From: Diphasiastrum complanatum
Taxonomy: Eukaryota > Streptophyta > Lycopodiopsida > Lycopodiales > Lycopodiaceae
Direction: 5' to 3'
NCBI GenBank assembly: GCA_029204225.1
Contig: CM055104.1
Span: 24,627,285 to 24,691,284, forward strand
Length of the DNA: 64,000 bases
Every line of letters begins with the position of its first letter. Positions within the stretch are counted from its first letter, which is position 1. The translations under genes and the position numbers were made by a program. Below, one piece after another: positions 49,048 to 61,469 of this stretch. The notes under the pieces are model-generated. The model ran no database searches. It was not told the DNA's origin and saw only the letters and a program-made list of their open reading frames with translations.

Positions 49048-49687
49048 TGTGAAGATTAGTAAAATATTATCTTCCTATCTTGAGTTTTGGAGCCATGTCC
49101 ATGGTTATTTCCATTGTAATCTATGTTGTACATAAAAGGTATGTGAATTGAGCACATAACCTTCTAGAACAGGTCGAGTTTGAGTTAGACACACAAAGTG
49201 GTTTCTATGATCTACACATGTCTAGGCTGTATTATGAGCTGACATGTAGTACATGCAATATCCATGCATGCAGTTACACGTGGTTCCCTAGTAGTTGAGT
49301 TAACTCAGTTAAGTGGACTTTCCATGCAACTCCACTGTAGGAATTCGAGTCTCTTTTATGTAGGGAAATCTTGGCATGTTCTGCCATATTGTGAATAATG
49401 AGATTTTGGTGTTTTGGACTTATTCTCTCTCTACCCGAGTGTTTCATCATTGATTTTCTCTCTCTACCCAAGAGCAGCCTATTTTTCCCATACTGAGCAC
49501 TTAGAATTACTTTTGACATTCAATTCTCATAGTAAGAAGTTAGATTTTTTAGTCAAATATATGCCATTGTCCTCTTGCCATAGATTTTTCAAGTATTCTA
49601 TTCTCTAATCAATCTTGTGCAATCACAACACCTCAGTAAGATCCTGTAGGGTGTGTGGTGAAGTTCACACGTGCTAAAACCTTCACA
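49048..49687 (+). repeat. 5' LTR of Copia-7
   Basis: Starts TGTGAAGATTAGTAAAAT and ends CCTTCACA, 640 bp, abutting the PBS. A weak TATA-like cataaaagg lies near 49131. Confidence 0.88.
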
Positions 49688-49699
49688 TGGTATCAGAGC
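49688..49699 (+). other. Primer binding site of Copia-7
   Basis: TGGTATCAGAGC directly after the LTR. Confidence 0.95.
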
Positions 49700-50453
49700 T
49701 TCATGCTTTGAAGAGGTGAGGGTGTATACATCAGATAAATAGTGCTTTTGCTTGCAAGAACTCGGATTTGGGAGAGAGATTCAAACTCGCTGAGAAACAA
49801 GCTATTTGTGGAGCATAAGTGGATCAAAACGAGCCTGATCTGCTCCAGCAGAGCCTTGTACGGACAGAGAGCTCACACGTGTGAAATCAACCCTCATTTA
49901 TTGAGTGCTACTTCTCAAGGATTGATCCAAATTTGATGTTCTCTAGCTTGTTGGATAGGTATTGAAGAGTAAAATGTGTTGCTTGAGTTTCTAAATCAAT
50001 TTGATTTGTCTTTAGAAGAGTTTTAGGCAATCAGAGAGTTTGAGAGCGTACTCAACTCATGGGATATGCCAAAGTGAGCACAGATCAGTTCTTTTCACCA
50101 ATTTCATCAATTTTCACTGTCAATCAAGTAGATTTGGATAGAAATGAGTATTCTGAGGTCTTAGACTTTTCATCTCACACAAATTACTATGTTTGTGCTG
50201 AAAGTAAGTTCCTAGAGAGTTTTTCAGTTCTTTGAAACTCATGGGAGAGATAGACTTCTTACTTGTATGTGCTTCACTTCTCTGATTGAAGCAAGGTCCA
50301 AATTCAAGATAGATTGATTTTCTGTGTTGAGAGTTTCTATTGCTAGATTTCATAGGTTGGATCAATATCATCAGTGTTAGATCCTAGGTTGAGATAGCAA
50401 GCAAAATCTTTCAACTCCATTTTTTGTCATTACTAGAATTTCTCACAGAGAAG
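49700..50453 (+). other. Copia-7 untranslated leader
   Basis: No long frame. Contains GTACGGACAG and CACACGTGTGAAAT near 49857-49890, motifs also found in the transcribed part of the Copia-2 LTR. Confidence 0.6.
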
Positions 50454-52532
50454 ATGTCTTCATCTGATTCACATTTTCTGGAGCACAGTGAGAGATCAAC
50501 ATCTTTCAATTATGCAATGTGGAAGATTAGAATGGAATCATTATTGATTCTACAGGATGTAATGGACATTGTGAGTGGAGCTGAAGAAGAACCTGCAGCA
50601 CCTAATGAAGCTGCAACATTTCACAAAAGAACCAAAATTACCCTTCATTTCATAAAAATGAATGTAACCAATGAAGTGTTAAGAGAGATTAGTACATGCA
50701 CCACAACCAAGGAAGCTTGGGATACTCTAAAAACAGTCTATGAAATCAAGAATACTTCTAGATTGCTTACACTTAGAAACCAAATCTTTCTAAGTTATCA
50801 GAGAGTAGATGAGAGTGCTTCATCATATGTAATGAGAATAAAGGATCTTCATCAAGAATTAGCTGGTATTGGAGATGCTCTTAAGCTCAAGTTCAGTCCT
50901 AAATGGACTTAGAGATGAGTATGCAAATATTGTGCAGACTTATACTGTCAGGGAGGGTCTTCCATCCTTGGAGACATTGCAAGGTGTTCTCAGTGCTGAA
51001 GAAAGCAGGCAAGAGAACAAGATGCCGAGGATCAACAGACTTTCATTGAAATATGGTGGAGATGACAAAGCACTCTTCATCAGAGACAAGTCAAGAGGCA
51101 AGTGTTTTTTATGTGGCAAGAAAGGACACTATGCATCAAACTGTTTCAAGAAGAAGAACCAATCTAAGCAAGCTAACCTTACTAATAAGGATGAGTGTGA
51201 GGGTGTTGAGAGTGAAAGAGAGGATTCATTAATGATGTCTATTTTTTCATCTTTTCCTTTCAAGAATGAAGAAGTCTGGTGGATAGATAGTGGGGCTAGT
51301 TCCCATATGTCTAGTTCTAGAAATTCTTTCACTAGTCTCATGCCATATCTAGGTGCAAAAAGATCAATCTATACTGCTAATGATGTAGAGTGTAGAATTG
51401 AAGGAATAGGTAGTATTCCACTGCATGCATCATCATCAAAATCTTTTTGCTTGCATGATGTACTTTATGTACCTAGACTAACCAAGAATCTCATTAGTGT
51501 AGGACAGTTGTTTGATAGTGGATTGGATGTCAAGTTTCAAGTTGACAAGTGTATAATCTCAAGAGAAAATGAAGTTATTGCTAGAGGATCTAGAACTGGT
51601 AAGTTGTACAAACTAGATTCTAGGGAGAGTGCTAACATTTCAGATATTGCTTATGAGACCAAGGTTCTTCAGGAGGATCTGTGGCATAAGATATTGGGAC
51701 ATCCCATTTTCAAAGCCATGCAATCTATGGTCAAGGAAGGAAAAGTTCTTGGACTACCAAAGACACTGTCAAAGGAGCTTCAACCTTGTGAAGCTTGTGT
51801 TCTGGCAAAATCACACAGAAGGCCTTTTCCTAGATCAAGCATTAAAACAAAGCAACCATTAGAAACTTGTGCACTCTGATGTTTATTTCTCATCAACTAA
51901 AAGCAAAGGAGGAGCAAATTGCTTTGTTTCCTTTATAGATGATTATACAAGATAGTCTTGGATCTGTATGCTGTCTTCTAAAGCCATGGTCTATGATGTT
52001 TTTCTTACTTTCAAAGCTTATGTAAAAAAGCAGTTTTCTTTCAAATTGAAAGCTTTGAGAAGTGATAGTGGAGGAGAATGCACCTCCAATAAGTTTAAAG
52101 ATTTTTGTGAGAGAGAGGGAATTCAAAGCAACTATTTCCTTATCATCATGTGAAGCTGAATACAAATCTCTTACAACCACAACAAAGGAGGTTTTATGGA
52201 TCAAAAGGCTACTTTTGGAGCTAAAGTGTTATGCAGATGAAGATCTTCCAATTATCAAGAATGATAACATTTCTGCTCAAGCTCTTGCAAATAATCTAGT
52301 GTTCCATGCAAGGAGCAACCACATCGAGATAGCTCATCATTTTGTAAGAGAAAAAGTCATTGGGAGAGAGATCTCATTGGAGCATGTTGAATCTTCAAAT
52401 TGTGTTGCAGATCTTCTCACCAAGCCATTACTCAAGAATGTCGTTATCAAGATGAGGGCTAACCTTGGCCTAATTTCGAAGTCTATGTTGGATAGGAACA
52501 TAAATTTTAAGGAGGAGTGTGAAGATTACTAA
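50454..52532 (+). pseudogene. Copia-7 gag-pol, frameshifted, RT deleted
   Basis: Gag opens at ATG 50454 (MSSSDSHFLEHSERSTSFNY) and shifts frame near 50884. Gag then continues (LNGLRDEYANIVQTYTV), with zinc knuckle CFLCGKKGHYASNCFKKK near 51100-51150, protease WWIDSGASSHM near 51280 and pre-integrase LWHKILGHPIFKAM near 51680. A second frameshift near 51866 and a stop near 51955 interrupt integrase (HSDVYFSS, RSDSGGECTSNKFKDFCERE). At about 52124 integrase is joined directly to RNase H (ATISLSSCEAEYKSL) and continues to 52532 through HARSNHIEIAHHFVRE. The RT and catalytic Glu region are missing. Confidence 0.92.
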
Positions 52533-52781
52533 AATATTATCTTCTGTTTCATTATTGATTTTCTCTCTCTACTCAAGAGCAGCTTGTTTTTTTTCATATT
52601 AAGCACTTAGAATTATTTCTGACATTTAACTTTCATAGTAAGAAGTTAGATTTTTTAGTCAGATGTATGCCATTGTGCTCTTGCCATAGATTTTTCAAGT
52701 GTTCTGTTCTCTGATCAATCTTGTGCAATCACAACACCTCAGTAAGATCTTGTAGGGTGTGTGGAGTTCACACGTGCTAGA
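52518..52781 (+). repeat. 3' LTR of Copia-7, internally deleted
   Basis: Starts TGTGAAGATTACTAAAAT, then jumps to the part matching about 49440 onward, and fades after cacacgtgcta. The PPT aaggaggag precedes it. Confidence 0.88.
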
Positions 52782-53019
52782 TTCATTATTGGCAATCAAT
52801 TACACCTATTTGACTATAATGATTTTCAAAAAATTAGCATAATTAGCATCTCTCAAATAGAAAAAAAAAGACATCTCAAATTGGCACAAATTCTTCAAAA
52901 ATTTTTCAAGCTATACATAGCATGTTATTTAAACTTTGTCAAATATTATAGCTAGAAGATAGAAATCAACAACTTTAGGATGCTAGTCTTGCATATGATA
53001 TGTTGAGGATGATTAGCGC
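52782..53019. other. No gene seen
   Basis: AT-rich non-coding gap. Confidence 0.4.
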
Positions 53020-53215
53020 AAAAGCTTTGCCATCCTTCAGCTTCCATGAGGAGCATTGCAGGCTTCGAGTCTTGCCTCTGCACCTGTAACAATGTCATAC
53101 AACTCTTTATCCATTAGCATTGTTCTCATCTTAAATTTTCACAGATGATAATTGGCTCCATCAAGCTTGTCCATGATAGAACTGGCTTTCCCTTGGGAAT
53201 CCATGTGGAAGATTA
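53020..53215 (-). pseudogene. Copia gag N-terminal fragment (Copia-8, minus)
   Basis: Minus strand gives MDKLDGANYHL, a stop in place of Trp, then KFKMRTMLMDKELYDIVTG. This is the KLDG.NY..WKFKM gag start of Tnt1-like Copia elements, a lineage different from Copia-2. Confidence 0.8.
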
Positions 53216-53395
53216 GTTTAAGTGATAGTATTAACTATTAGTGACTTCAGAATGAAAATCTAATACAAACTTACAGAACAAGAAAACAATTATCCTATCA
53301 GCTAGTAGGATCAAATTCTGTGGAAAGCTTATCAGGCTATAGAAATAGCTCTGACGTGAATTTGCTTCAATAATCAGATAGATTCTGATAACAAA

Positions 53396-53407
53396 GCTCT
53401 GATACCG
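53396..53407 (-). other. Primer binding site of Copia-8
   Basis: Minus strand CGGTATCAGAGC, one change from TGGTATCAGAGC, between the gag fragment and LTR-like sequence to its right. Confidence 0.75.
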
Positions 53408-53984
53408 TGGTGGGGAATGTGAACAAAACGAATGACAAAAGTCAAACGTGTTGGACGAATCGGATCGGGACAATCGTACTACTGCTCGAAGGTAGGGTCT
53501 GCAGATGGAGTTCCCTCGGTGGGTGCACTACTGATAATTAAGTAGGCAGACACGAGAATGAGTTAAGAGCTTCATTGTGTGGTAGTTGTGGAAGCGAAGA
53601 GCAAACAATCAGACAAGGCAATCAGAAAGTCAGACAGAAAGCAAAAAACATGCAATACCGACAAACTCTGAATGCAGAACCAAACAATAATTTATTCAGA
53701 TTAAATGTAATGAAATACAAGTCAGTGATGCAGGTGAGCACAAGACAATTGCAGGTGAAACCGCGTGCTCACAAAGCTAACTAAAATCTATAAAGTTATG
53801 AGCTTATTACTAACAATCCGTCTGAAGAAAGAATCGATGCATGAAAGCATCTACAATGTGTTTCTCTCAATTGAATTAGCTATATGATAAATCACATTAA
53901 CTATCGCTACTATTATCGACCATTCAGTCAAAAATTCACTATTGAATAGTTACTCGACTATTGTACAATTTATTTTTTCCAACA
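53408..53984. repeat. LTR-derived block between two divergent PBS sites
   Basis: 577 bp with a minus-facing PBS at its left and a plus-facing PBS at its right. Presumably parts of two 5' LTRs joined head to head. Confidence 0.55.
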
Positions 53985-53996
53985 TGGTATAAAAGC
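53985..53996 (+). other. Decayed primer binding site of Copia-9
   Basis: TGGTATAAAAGC after ccaaca, two changes from the consensus. Confidence 0.6.
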
Positions 53997-54057
53997 TAGT
54001 TATCTACATATCAATGCATATTGCCAGATTTAATATCTAAATCAGATTTTTTCTACA

Positions 54058-54515
54058 ATGGATGTGTCATCATCAAATTCTATCGAGTAATTCGATGTTG
54101 ACAACTATCACTTATGAGAATTTACAATGAGGGCGATCCTACAAGTGAACGAGCTTTGGAACGTTGTCTATATTGTACACAGTGACATATGTGAACCTAT
54201 GTAGACTCTCTCGTTAGGAGGAGCTAAATACTTTTTGACCTTTATCGACGATTATTTGAGGATGGTAGTTTATTTTTTGAAAAAGACATCATAACCCTTC
54301 AAGTATTTCAACAATTCAAGCATGAAGCTAAGAATCAAACTTCCAATAAGATCAAGGCCATTCAGACTAATGGTGGCAGTGACTTTATTTTGATTGAATT
54401 CAAAGACTATTATAAAGCCCATGATATTCTTAGACAATATACCACCAACTATTCTTCACAATCAAATGAGTAGCTGAACATAAAAATCGTACACTTGTTG
54501 AACATTAGAAAAAAT
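54058..54515 (+). pseudogene. Copia-9 remnant: gag start fused to integrase
   Basis: ATG 54058 MDVSSSNSIE then stop, FDVDNYHL, stop, EFTMRAILQVNELWNVV: a gag N terminus. Near 54195 it jumps to integrase (LGGAKYFLTFIDDYLRM, later IKAIQTNGGSDF) with further stops. The second integrase Asp is Asn. Zinc knuckle and protease are absent. Confidence 0.8.
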
Positions 54516-54905
54516 ATGGGCCTATGAAAGGGGACTTATAAGAAGTGCCATGTAGGAGAGAAAAAACAATCCTAAAATAATCGCAATATCATTTTCTAAC
54601 TTCTTTACGCATATGCTTGAATGACTTTTACATGTGCATAAATCTACCTTATTCTCACATCAAACGTCACTAGTGCTTAACCACAATTAAATGTGATTTT
54701 TGAGACGTCAAAATATTCTCTCCCAATAGTTGGGACATTCAAAAATTCAAAAAAGAAGTGGACTCTGGCATTTTATAAATAGGGCATCTACCATCTCCAT
54801 CTCCAGGCCGGTTGAACAAGTGTTTAATGCCATCTCCAACTCTATTATTGTCACCATGTTGTTTGCTATTATTTTTTTTATTGATGACTAAGCTTTATCA
54901 TTGTC
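54516..54905. other. No gene seen
   Basis: Non-coding. Confidence 0.4.
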
Positions 54906-55355
54906 ATGTGGATCTTTCACCAGAGTATGCTCCGCTTAGACAAAAATTTCAAAGAATCTAAATTCTCAACTTATGATATGATCCATTATAGGGAGGAGAA
55001 GCTAAAACATTTAGATTTATGGTCATCAGGAACATTGTATCCTATTAATCCATATTCATTGCAGCATCCTGATTTTCATTCAATAACTCAATTCATAATT
55101 TATATGTGTCATAGAAAAAATGGTCTTTTAGGTTACTGTGAGAATTTGAAAGCCTATGGTAATGCCCATTCATTACAAAAGATAAATTTTTTAGAAGAGG
55201 AATTTAAGAAAATATCAAATGAGTGTCAAGAAAAATTTGTTTGGAGGAAAATGAAATTCTCAAGGAGTTTCAAATGTTACAGGCTTCTTTATATGATCTT
55301 ACAACTAGTAATGATGAGATGTGATGTGAATCGTTCTTCGATGTTGGAGCTTTGA
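54906..55355 (+). CDS. Unrecognised 149-codon open frame
   Basis: MWIFHQSMLRLDKNFKESKF onward. Long for an AT-rich region but with no domain I know, and no clear promoter. It ends beside a PBS-like site, so it may be transposon-derived or chance. Confidence 0.2.
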   Translation: MWIFHQSMLRLDKNFKESKFSTYDMIHYREEKLKHLDLWSSGTLYPINPYSLQHPDFHSITQFIIYMCHRKNGLLGYCENLKAYGNAHSLQKINFLEEEFKKISNECQEKFVWRKMKFSRSFKCYRLLYMILQLVMMRCDVNRSSMLEL

Positions 55356-55360
55356 TACCA
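55349..55360 (-). other. Variant primer binding site
   Basis: Minus strand TGGTATCAAAGC, one change from the consensus, with LTR-like sequence from 55361. Confidence 0.6.
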
Positions 55361-55930
55361 TTGATGTGAATCTTCGATTTCATGTAGTGATCTGATCCTT
55401 TTGTTGTGGATCAAGTAATTCGATGAAGTCGGAGACTTTGAGGACTTCGAAGTCGGAGCTAGTCGTGATTCACTGATACGAGCTCAGATGAAGCCGATCT
55501 GTCTGGGGAAGCTATTGCTTCATTCCGCGATCAGACATCCTCTGAACGACAGATAACTACTACTAATTTGATACTAATTTATGAATAGTAGATGATGTCA
55601 AATGACAGCAAAAATATATCTACTTATGAATATAAAAAGGATCATAACATTCAGAGATTGCATACATTGAGCTAAAGAACTGTTACTTGTCTATATTACC
55701 AAAATCAAGTATACAACAATGATCTTTCGAGTGCTGTCTGTTTCCTAGATCAGCACGTGGAGGTAAGAGTTGTACTCTCCCTTACCAGGGACTAGCTACT
55801 ACTAGCACTAAATTGTTGGTCTGACAATATGCGTCTGCTACTGCAAGACTATGTCCATCGGCCTCTTTCTTTTTCTCCTTTGTATGTGTGACAATGTGTG
55901 TCTGCTACTGCATGACTAACATTCATCCAC
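55361..55930 (-). repeat. Candidate LTR sequence
   Basis: Non-coding, adjacent to the PBS. Contains gaagtcgg-type phrases similar to those near 57640-57890. Confidence 0.4.
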
Positions 55931-56452
55931 TGTTGGCTGATTCCGACGAATCCCCAAGATACTTGGATAGAGCAACTCAAGAGCACCTCTCACCTTAGAC
56001 TGAGGAGGTCTCTGAGAAGACGAGACTAATAAAGACTGAGAGTCGAGTATGAGAGCCGAGGAATACTAGTTAGTAATGACAAGTAAGAACTGTGTAAGCC
56101 TCATGGTGAATCTCGGAAGATGGAATAACCATGTAGGAACTAGTATTTCTAGGCAAAAGCAAAGCAGAGCGACATCATCCAATATGAGCTGCAGTGGGTC
56201 CTGCAACACATTAGGGGTGGGATGATGTTGGCTGATTCTGACGAATCCCCAAGATACTTGGACAGAGCAACTCAAGAGCACCTCTCACCTTAGACCAAGG
56301 ATGTCTTTGAGAAGACGAGACTAATGAAGACTGAGAGCCGAGTATGAGAGCCGAGGAATACTAGTTAGTAATGACAAGTAAGAACTGTGTAAGCCTCATG
56401 GTGAATCCCGAAAGATGGAAGGACCATGTAGGAATTAGTATTTCTAGGCAAA
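55931..56452. repeat. Direct duplication of 227 bp, 295 bp apart
   Basis: 55931-56157 and 56226-56452 are near-identical (start TGTTGGCTGATT, end ttctaggcaaa), with about 12 differences. Unrelated 68 bp lie between. Confidence 0.95.
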
Positions 56453-57519
56453 TGTAATAAATACAAGTAGACCTCTCTTAAAGAAAGTAGAGTAAACCAC
56501 CTTTTGATGGTGACCTGTAGTGGAGAGCATTATTCCACTTGTAATTTGTGAAATGTGGAAATTCCACTAGGATGCCACCTAAGGAGCTCTCTTGCTTATT
56601 TAAGAGGCTCCCTCTTTGTGAAGAGGAGCTTTTTGTGAACTGTATCAACTCCATGCTGAAATGAGAAGAGCCTTCACGAGTTTGGTGCATCCATTGAGCT
56701 CCTTGATCATGCTTGTTTCTTGAGTGATGCATTTATGATCTTGCCCTTCCCTCCTTTTGAGTGTGGTTGTGGACTGTAGAGTGGATTAGATTTGCTGCTT
56801 TCGTAGAGTGGATTAGTTTCTTTTCTTGTTTGTTGATTAATGTAGGAACCAGCATTCAGGTAAACTACAAAGGCTGGATCTGTGGTGTAAATCTTGCATA
56901 TTCTCTGACATTCCAGTTCTTGATGTTCTTGGTTGTCCAAGAATCAAAAGGCTGGTTGGTTTCTTGATTCTTGGACTCCTAAAATGCTGTAGATTAGTTC
57001 TTGTTTCTTGTTTTGTAAATTTATGCAAGTGTAGCTCAGTTTAGTAATGATTAGGCTCTGATTCAGTTCGTTTTTAGGAGTAGATAGCTGTAGAATCTGT
57101 TGAATGTTTATTTGGGCTGCACTCTGATCTATGAATGAGCGTTCATGGCTTGAATCTATGTATGAATGTAAGTGCGTTCAAGAGAGTTCGACCCAGAGTA
57201 GTCCTCTGACAGGCAGGACAAAAAAACTATACTAAAATGACAATCTGTTCCCTTCAGCCTGATCTTGGGTTTAAAACAAGAATGACAATCTCAAGAAAAA
57301 CCCACCGTCTCTGCTGATAGGCAGAAGTAAGAAAGAATCAATTCTAAAAACCAACAGATTCTCTGGATCAGAGGATCTATCAACATCCACTACCTTCACA
57401 CACACTCTATGTATATTGTCTATATTTGATCTCTAATACATATAGCATGCTTGGTCTAATTACAAGAACTAATTAGCTAAGCATTACAAGATAGTTTAGG
57501 CTAAAACATCAGCTAACTA
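56453..57519. repeat. LTR-like non-coding region
   Basis: No gene. A TATA-like tatttaag near 56600 is plus-strand. A 13-bp inverted repeat is at 56935-56976. Confidence 0.35.
56935..56976. repeat. Perfect 13-bp inverted repeat, 16-nt loop
   Basis: GTCCAAGAATCAA at 56935-56947 and its complement at 56964-56976. Confidence 0.9.
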
Positions 57520-57997
57520 TGTCTTGCTACTTTTCTTAACTACTGGTCAAGCCTTGATCTCGAAGTCAATGTACTCGACATTTGACATGGCCGGTCTCAA
57601 AGTTGACTTGCTCGACTTTTGGCTTTGGCACAAAGCTGGGGTTGAATCCTCGTCGGCGGTCACTTCGGTGACTTCGACGTCGGACACTTCGGCTAAGTCG
57701 GGGACTTCGGCCTTTGGGAACTGGTTTTCCTTTGTTGCCTTCATTGCCTTTGAGGACTTTGACCTTTAGCCACTTCGACTGAGTATTGACTTTGGTGTCG
57801 TTGATGACTTCGGTTGAGATTGGTGCCTTGACATTTCGTCGGCATCGAGGACTTTTGCTGAGTCGATGACTTCGGTTGAGTCAGTTGTTGCCTGTGTAGA
57901 AATCTTGTATATTTCTACAAGTAATGTCTCACAAGCTAAAAGCACTTTGTGGGTAGAAACATTGAGTTTATTCAGCCTTGTGATTCCCAGGCTAGCT
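57520..57997 (-). repeat. Probable 3' LTR of Copia-10 with GACTTCGG repeats
   Basis: Non-coding, following the RNase H end. Short phrases gacttcgg, cttcgg(c/t) and gagtcg recur many times at 57640-57890. Confidence 0.45.
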
Positions 57998-59281
57998 CTC
58001 TACCTTTCAAACATTGCCTTATCCAAAGGCTTTGTAAAGATGTTGGCCACCATCTGCTTGGTTTGAATGAAACTCGTTTGCAACTTGTTTCTCTCAACTA
58101 GGTCCCTGATCAAATTATACTTAATAGCAATGTGTTTCGTTCTTGAGTGAAACACATGATCCTTTGTCAGATGTATTATAAATGTGTTGTCCATGTGTAG
58201 AAATAGTGGCCCATTGGTGCTTTCTCCCAAACCGTCTACAAATTTTCTGAGCCATTTTGGCTAAAGCAATATATTCTGCCTCACATGATGCAGTAATGGC
58301 ATGCTTTCTGCTGATCCATATAACAGCTTCATTGGCTGCTATTATGCATCCTCCTGAGACACTTTTGGAATCATATTTGATTGATGCCCATCTTGCATCA
58401 CTATAGGACTCTATTTGAAGTCCTGCATTTCAAGAATAGCAAAGTCCGTAGTCCTTTGTGCTCTATAGGTACTGTAGGATTCTTTTGGCAATCTTCCAGT
58501 GTGTTGGACCTAGATTGATATTGAATTGACTTAATTTGAACACTGCATAGGCAATGTATGGCCTTGTATTGTCTGCCAAGTACATCAAAGAACCAATAAG
58601 CCTTCTTTAAGGCTTATGCTGCATAGCTTCTCAGTATGCATCGTCTTTAGGACAATCTTCACTTCTCAGTACTATGCCAAGTACCATAGGAGTGTTTACT
58701 CCAATGCAGTCTGTCATGTTGAAATCGTCAATAATCTTCTGAATGTATCTTGTTTGGTGTAGATACAATCTTCCACCATCAAAATCTCTGTCGATTTGCA
58801 AGCCCAAATAGTATTTTGCTTCTCCTAGATCCAATATTTCAAAGTGCTTTGAAATATTCTACTTCACCTGTGCAATCATTTTGTCACATCTTGATAAAAT
58901 TAGTGTGTCATCTACATAGACACCAATTAGGATGATCTCACCATCTATGACTTTTAGATAGACGTTATAATCAGCCATCAAAGGTTGAAAACCTAAGGAT
59001 TTGAGAGTTTGATCCTTTTTCTTGTACCACTGCCTAGCAGACTGTTTGAGCCAATAAATGCTTCTCTGCATTTTGCAGACATGGTCAGGATATGACTCAT
59101 AGGTTAAACCTGGTGGCTGGTCCATATAGACTTCCTTCAGAAAACCATGCAGAAAGGCTGTCTTCTCGTCTACAATATGGATTTTCAGATTGGAGGCTAC
59201 TGCATAAGCAAATAAAATTCGTATAGATGTATACTTGACTATAAGAGAAAAAGTTTCGGTGTAGTCAATACCACCCACCAC
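57998..59281 (-). pseudogene. Copia-10 remnant: RT and RNase H, Tnt1-like lineage
   Basis: Minus strand from 59281: GIDYTETFSLIVKYTSIR, AFLHGFLKEVYMDQPPG, then VYVDDTLILSR near 58905-58925. After frameshifts near 58850 and 58635, the RT end (LGEAKYYLGLQID) and RNase H (HSRTKHIAIKYNLIRDLVE) run to 58000 with VANIFTKPLDKAMFE. This lineage differs from Copia-2. Integrase and gag are absent; the 5' break is at about 59283. Confidence 0.9.
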
Positions 59282-61365
59282 ATTTCCTCAAATTAAGCAT
59301 ATAATGTAGGACATTGTTTTTGGGGCAAAACTTGACCACTTCCCATGCATGTGAATGGATAAAAATCACCTCTTAATTAGCACCTAACTATTTACAAAGT
59401 GATGGGACATGTGGTCAACCACAAAAGATGGCACGTGGCATGCTTCAAACTAGCTAGATTTTGACAATTTTCACAAATGTGAACTTAGTCTTGACACAAG
59501 ATATGTGGAGTACTAGTAGACATATAAAATGGATACTTGTTTCAAAATCATGGAATGTGCAATGACTAAGAAATCCTTTTTTGTTGCAACAAAAATGGGT
59601 CTAATTATGCTAGTTTTAGCCTTTCTTTATTTTGTGAAAGTAAAGAATTGATTGTCCAATAATACCATGTTTTTTTTTTATCACCTTGATTTTTTTTTTT
59701 CTGCAAAGATGTTTTTTGAATGCCAAAGCTAGGTTTCTAGTAGTGCTCGTGAAGAGGAACTCTCTACTTCCTTTCCACTTCCTTTTTGGAGGTATGGTTG
59801 TAGTAGTATATAGGATCCTTGCTCAATGTTTTCCAATGGGTCATGGTCCCCTAATAATGATGTGCTTAGAAAATGGATTTTTGATCATACACAACATTTT
59901 TTTGACCTGATATGGTAGGAGTGAGAAAGCATTTTTTTGCAATTTTTCATTGATATACTTACAAGATGTTGTAGTAATCCCAACACCCTAAACAATATTG
60001 CCATGTTTTGTCATAATGATGACACTTCAAACTCTTTAAGTGTGTGAGTTTAGGGGATTCATAAATAATCATTCACTCAAAAACATCTAGCACGTGAATT
60101 CATTGTATGAACATATTTATGTGATTGTCCATTTATCCACTCAATGTTCACATAGCCCGAAACAAGCCCAAAAGTCCTAAGATATTACTCTCTACATCAT
60201 AAAGAGTGTATGTGAGAGATCTCCCATATCCACTAGGTTTATCCTACCTCCACTATTGATTTTGTCTTTCCCTCGAATTCCACTCATTATATTGACTACT
60301 AATTCAGAAGGTAGACTAACAATGTTGGATTAATTGGGTGGCAAATTGCAAATTGGATGAACAAAACGTGACTTCTTGTGACAACATATGCATCTACCAT
60401 ACTCTAAATAGCTTATGGTATAAAGTTCATTTTGAAAATGAACTATTGATAGAGACTGTCAAATGGCAGGACAATGTGCTATGTGTCGATTAATTGTCGA
60501 TTATCCACATAGATATTTTGTTGGATTATCCTCCTTTATTTACTACTAATTATGAACAAATGTTATTTTTTAACCAATTTTTAACAAATGTTAACGTCAG
60601 CATTGTCAAAAGCATAAAAAATAGATACAAAATTCTTGGAGGAAAAGTTGACAATACTCAATTGAGAACCTTAGAATGCTTGAAATAGGTAGCCATGGAT
60701 AAAAAAAATAGAAATGAACAATTTGTGGCATTCACACCAAGGAAGTCCTAACGCCTTGGTCCTTGATGTTTGAGCTAATCACATGCCCTCACACCAAGAA
60801 AGATCTTGGGCATTTTCTCTCACTTGTAAAGTTTGTATATAGTAATTGTTACTTTGACCTTCTACACACTCATTCAAGGATATCTGAATTCAATTTTATG
60901 ATATTTGGTGGACTATGTAACCAAACAATCGATCCTATACTTATGACTTCAAATTCTTTTTAGTTGCACTTAAAAGCCATAATTTTTCATAGCTTTGAGT
61001 CTCATTTGAGTGCACACTCTAGGTTGTAGTTTACAAATGCGAGAGAGAGAGAAAGAATGTTGGCTGTTATGGAGAAAAACTGATTCTTGCATTCTCATTG
61101 GGCCACGTGTGCCCTAAAACGTCTTTGACATGCAATTGAAAGATTATGAAGTGTGGTTGAAAGGCACCAGGTTTTAGAAACTTCTAGAGAGAGAAAATGC
61201 TCGATTTTAGAAACTTACAGGAGAGAACTTATATTTGCAATGCAAGAGAGAAATAGATGAGCGTGTTGCATGCAAGGGAGGTTTTTTTCTATTAATTTAG
61301 GGTTAGGGTTTTATATTTAGGGTTTGCAGAGAAAAAAGTAGCGATAATGAGAGGTGTTGGGGGGG

Positions 61366-61367
<2 letters not shown>
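59282..61367. other. Long non-coding stretch, no gene seen
   Basis: AT-rich. Only short chance frames are present. Confidence 0.5.
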
Positions 61368-61422
<55 letters not shown>

Positions 61423-61469
61423 AGAAGAAGAAGAAGAAGAAGATGAAGAAGAAGAAGAAGAAGAAGAAG
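61368..61469. repeat. Compound (GA)n(GAA)n microsatellite
   Basis: GA array to about 61419, then GAA units with one interruption (gat), preceded by a G run at 61359-61368. Confidence 0.98.

Larger units (their letters stand above)
49048..52781 (+). mobile_element. Copia-7: plus-strand element with internal deletions
   Basis: 5' LTR 49048-49687, PBS 49688, leader, gag, protease, part of integrase, then RNase H and a shortened 3' LTR from 52518. RT is deleted, and the 3' LTR lacks about 370 bp. The LTRs differ at many positions, so this is much older than Copia-2. No target duplication was found because the 3' end is truncated. Confidence 0.9.
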
